Translations under genes and position numbers: made by a program
The notes under the pieces: generated by a model
The model's input: only the letters and a program-made list of their open reading frames with translations
Databases searched by the model: none
What the model was told of the DNA's origin: nothing
In this document: piece by piece, positions 61,462-64,000 of the stretch
Layout of the letters: each line of letters begins with the position of its first letter
How positions within the stretch are numbered: the first letter of the stretch is position 1
Assembly (NCBI GenBank): GCA_050012855.1
Contig: JBEKGJ010000024.1
Span: forward strand, 1-64,000
Length of the DNA stretch: 64,000 nt
Source: JAJXZJ01 sp050012855
Lineage (GTDB): Bacteria; Verrucomicrobiota; Verrucomicrobiia; Limisphaerales; J093
Reading direction: 5' to 3'

Positions 61462-64000
61462 ATGAATCTGTCTTCACGCGCAATGATCTTTCGCTGCCTG
61501 ATGGGATGGCTGGCGCTGACCGGTATGGCCGCGGGTGCCCGCGGTGCCGACGCCACACGATTTGAATTCCGCGAGCCACGGACGACGGCCTATCGCCTGG
61601 AACTGCCAACGACCGCCGAGACTTCGACCGCCAAACCCGCCTGGGTCCGCGCCCGACCGGAGCGCGGACCGACGAACTTGGTCCAGTTTGGCAGCCGCGT
61701 CGTGCTGCGCCTCGCGGCGCCGGAGAAACTGCCGGCCCTGATTGCCGGCAGCCCGCTCAAACTCGAAAGCACGATCCGGTCGAATCTGTTCGTCCTCACC
61801 GCGCCGGACGCGCTCACCGCCGTGCGCGAGGCCGCGCGACTGGCGCAGTTGCCGGGGGTCGAGGTGAGCCACCCGATCCGCCGCCGCGCCCTGCGATTGC
61901 AAGGACCGTATGCCCCCATGCCGAACGATCCATTTTTCCCCGACCAGTGGCATCTCGAGGATCGGGACCCGAACACGGCCGCCCCGGTGGGCTTCGACCT
62001 CAACGTGCGCGCCGCCTGGCCGGTGACCCGGGGCGAAGGCATCGTCGTCGGCGTCGCGGATGACGGCATCGAACTGGCCCATCCCGACCTGCAGGCGAAC
62101 ACGGCGAACACCAACCACTGGAACTTCGTGACCGGCCAGCCTGATGGCAGTGAGGCCTCTTCCGTGCTCATGCACGGCACCGCCGTGGCCGGGCTCATCG
62201 CCGCCACCGGCAACAACAGCATTGGCGTTTCCGGCGTGGCGCCGGGGGCGCAGATGGCGAGCCTGGTGATCTGGGACTCCACCGGCAACATCGTCGATGA
62301 ACTGGGGTTGATGGAGATGTATTCCTACCATTCCAACGTCATCCAGGTGGAGAATCACAGTTGGGGCAGCGTCGGTGGCTACCAAAGCCCGGTGCCCGAC
62401 CTCGAGGACGCGGGAATCCAGAACGCCGTGCAGAACGGCCGCGGCGGCAAGGGGGTGGTGCTTGCCCGTGCCGCCGGCAATTACCGGCTCGACGATGGTC
62501 AAGGCAACGCCTGCATCGGCAACGGCAACGACGACGGCTACCCGCAAGACCCGCGGGAAATCGCCGTCGCCGGCGTGCGGCCTAACGGACGCGCCGTCAG
62601 CTACACCACTCCGGGCGCGAACGTGCTCATCGCCGCGTTTACCGGCGACTACTATGTGGACACGCCGGATGGCGGAACCACCAACTATCCGAACCTCTTC
62701 ACGACCGACCGTCTCGGCACCGAAGGCTATAACACCGACCTCAGCAACAACCCGGACTATTGCTTCGGCGACACCGGTTTCAACGGCACCTCCGGCTCCA
62801 CGCCGCAAATTGCCGGCCTCTGCGCCTTGATCCTGGCAGCCAACCCGCAGCTCACTTATCGCGACGTCCAGCAGTTGCTCATTCTCTCCGCGCGCCACCT
62901 CGACCTGGCCGATCCCGACATCCAGACCAACGGCGCCGGTTTCCGCGTCAGCCACAACGTTGGTTTCGGTGTACCCGACGCCGCCCAGGCGATGTTCCTG
63001 GCAAAAGCGTGGTCCAACCGCCCGCCCGCGACCGACATCACCGTCACCAATGACATCACCGCCGCCAATCCCGGCGGGATGACCATTCCGGATGACGGCC
63101 TCCGCGTGCTCATCACCGGGACTGGCGTGCCGGCCAGCCTGCAGTCCATCCCATCGTTCCCGTGCGACGGCCTCCATCCGGACCAGCCGACGGCCGTGTT
63201 GCCCATCGTGGACGTGGGCCAGGCCTTGCAGCCCCTCACCCAGGACCTCACCGGCAAGGCGGCGTTGATCCAGCGCGGCGTGAATTATTTCGCGCAGAAG
63301 ATCGGCTACGCCGTCGCCGCCGGTGCCCGCTTCGTCATCATTTACGACAACAAGAACGGCAACGAACGCATCTTCATGGATGGCGTGGACATTCAGTTCT
63401 ACCCGGTGCCGACGGTTTTCATTGACCAGAACTCCGGCAACGCCCTGCACCGCTATCTCCTGTCCGCCACCAATGCGCAGGCGCAGTTGAAGCTGAACTC
63501 CGTCCGTTTCCCGCTCGTGGTCACCAACACACTCCTCTGCGAACACGTCAAGCTCAACGCGAACATCGTCCATCCGGCCCGCTCGGACGTGCGGATCACC
63601 CTGATCTCGCCCGCGGGCACCCGCAGTGTCCTGGCGCATTGGAACTACGACACCACCGATGCGCTCGGCGACTGGGACTATTATTCCACGCTGCACCATT
63701 TCGAGAGCAGCTATGGCACCTGGTACGTCGAAGTCAGTGACGAGCAACCCGGCAACGTAGGACAAGTGCTTGGCCTGGGCCTGACGATCACCGGCGTGCC
63801 GATCAAGGACACCGATCATGACGGCCTCGATGACGATTGGGAAATGGCCCGTTTTAACACGCTTGCCTACGGCCCGGCGGACAATCCCGCTCTCGACGGC
63901 TACAACAACATGGTCAAACAAATCCTCGGCTGGGATCCGCTCCGATCCGCGGTTCCGTTCCAGCTCGACCTCTCGGCCTGGAACCCAAGCCTGCAACGCT
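61462..64000 (+). CDS. subtilase with PA and P domains (partial, runs off the window)
   Basis: The frame from the ATG at 61462 stays open to the window end (846 codons). It has a signal peptide and a prodomain, then a kexin/subtilisin-like domain with the catalytic triad Asp200 (G-V-A-D-D-G), His238 (M-H-G-T-A-V) and Ser444 (N-G-T-S-G-S-T-P). A PA-type insert (about 545-665) and a proprotein-convertase P domain (about 680-775) follow, then D-T-D-H-D-G-L-D-D-D, a calcium-binding type 3 repeat. The end is missing. It should be a secreted protease. Confidence 0.9.
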   Translation, partial: MNLSSRAMIFRCLMGWLALTGMAAGARGADATRFEFREPRTTAYRLELPTTAETSTAKPAWVRARPERGPTNLVQFGSRVVLRLAAPEKLPALIAGSPLKLESTIRSNLFVLTAPDALTAVREAARLAQLPGVEVSHPIRRRALRLQGPYAPMPNDPFFPDQWHLEDRDPNTAAPVGFDLNVRAAWPVTRGEGIVVGVADDGIELAHPDLQANTANTNHWNFVTGQPDGSEASSVLMHGTAVAGLIAATGNNSIGVSGVAPGAQMASLVIWDSTGNIVDELGLMEMYSYHSNVIQVENHSWGSVGGYQSPVPDLEDAGIQNAVQNGRGGKGVVLARAAGNYRLDDGQGNACIGNGNDDGYPQDPREIAVAGVRPNGRAVSYTTPGANVLIAAFTGDYYVDTPDGGTTNYPNLFTTDRLGTEGYNTDLSNNPDYCFGDTGFNGTSGSTPQIAGLCALILAANPQLTYRDVQQLLILSARHLDLADPDIQTNGAGFRVSHNVGFGVPDAAQAMFLAKAWSNRPPATDITVTNDITAANPGGMTIPDDGLRVLITGTGVPASLQSIPSFPCDGLHPDQPTAVLPIVDVGQALQPLTQDLTGKAALIQRGVNYFAQKIGYAVAAGARFVIIYDNKNGNERIFMDGVDIQFYPVPTVFIDQNSGNALHRYLLSATNAQAQLKLNSVRFPLVVTNTLLCEHVKLNANIVHPARSDVRITLISPAGTRSVLAHWNYDTTDALGDWDYYSTLHHFESSYGTWYVEVSDEQPGNVGQVLGLGLTITGVPIKDTDHDGLDDDWEMARFNTLAYGPADNPALDGYNNMVKQILGWDPLRSAVPFQLDLSAWNPSLQR

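Noticed and set aside
61474..63996. An open frame of about 840 codons on the minus strand
   Set aside because: It is antisense to the subtilase frame, whose catalytic triad and PA and P domains are clear. High GC content leaves such shadows open. Its composition is Asp/Gly/Val-rich with no domain.

Overview
The window looks like a chromosomal segment from a GC-rich Verrucomicrobiota bacterium, probably of the Limisphaerales/Pedosphaeraceae type. This is inferred from content, not from a search. The evidence is a pseudopilin of the H-X9-DG class, many secreted proteins (subtilase with PA and P domains, golvesin-like and fibronectin-like domains, DUF1080, TIM-barrel sugar isomerases, Gfo/Idh/MocA with a Tat signal), an ECF sigma factor fused to a membrane and coiled-coil tail, and abundant short palindromic repeats between genes.

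Layout. 1-2359: end of a YfhO-like membrane protein, a lipoprotein and a secreted glycoside hydrolase. 2360-8543: an accessory region with a REPIN-like element, a 43-residue ORF, a pseudopilin and a tandem-HTH regulator. A second, decayed copy of the last two follows, then a coupled three-gene unit (MauE/DoxX-like redox membrane protein, single-pass membrane protein, Cys-rich exported protein) in lower-GC DNA. 8544-12512: a translationally coupled glycosyltransferase/GtrA operon. 12781-15258: a divergent membrane pyrophosphatase. 15576-19163: a one-protein restriction-modification enzyme carrying an in-frame palindromic repeat. 19307-35162: mostly housekeeping and central metabolism (cobalamin adenosyltransferase, dUTPase-like enzyme, HPRT-like enzyme, RibD, RibE, thymidylate kinase, UppP, CoaB, MetF) mixed with sugar enzymes, a solute symporter and the membrane-fused sigma factor. 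35430-41138: a giant alpha-2-macroglobulin lipoprotein. 41387-41465: tRNA-His. 42913-43381: a HicBA-type pair. 43413-44336: dihydroorotate dehydrogenase. 44436-47261: a large secreted multidomain protein. 47360-50533: a coupled restriction-modification island in lower-GC DNA, with a truncated methylase fragment at its 5' end. 50637-64000: cupin, MFS transporter plus enolase-superfamily enzyme, DUF1080 protein, PBP1C, inositol-monophosphatase-like enzyme coupled to a cyclophilin, PIG-L deacetylase, glycoside hydrolase and the start of a subtilase that runs off the window.

How the genes work together. The 8544-12512 operon probably builds and flips a polyprenyl-linked sugar. UppP and PBP1C belong to cell-wall synthesis, and the alpha-2-macroglobulin may protect the periplasm. 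RibD and RibE make riboflavin, and the dUTPase and thymidylate kinase serve dTTP supply. The oxidoreductase, DUF1080 and TIM-barrel proteins are the classes expected for glycoside or keto-sugar breakdown.

The most interesting parts are the redox/Cys-rich trio at 5748-7868, the decayed tandem duplication beside it, the restriction island at 47360-50533, and several families of 108-133 bp terminal-inverted-repeat elements, one of which has become coding sequence inside a restriction enzyme.
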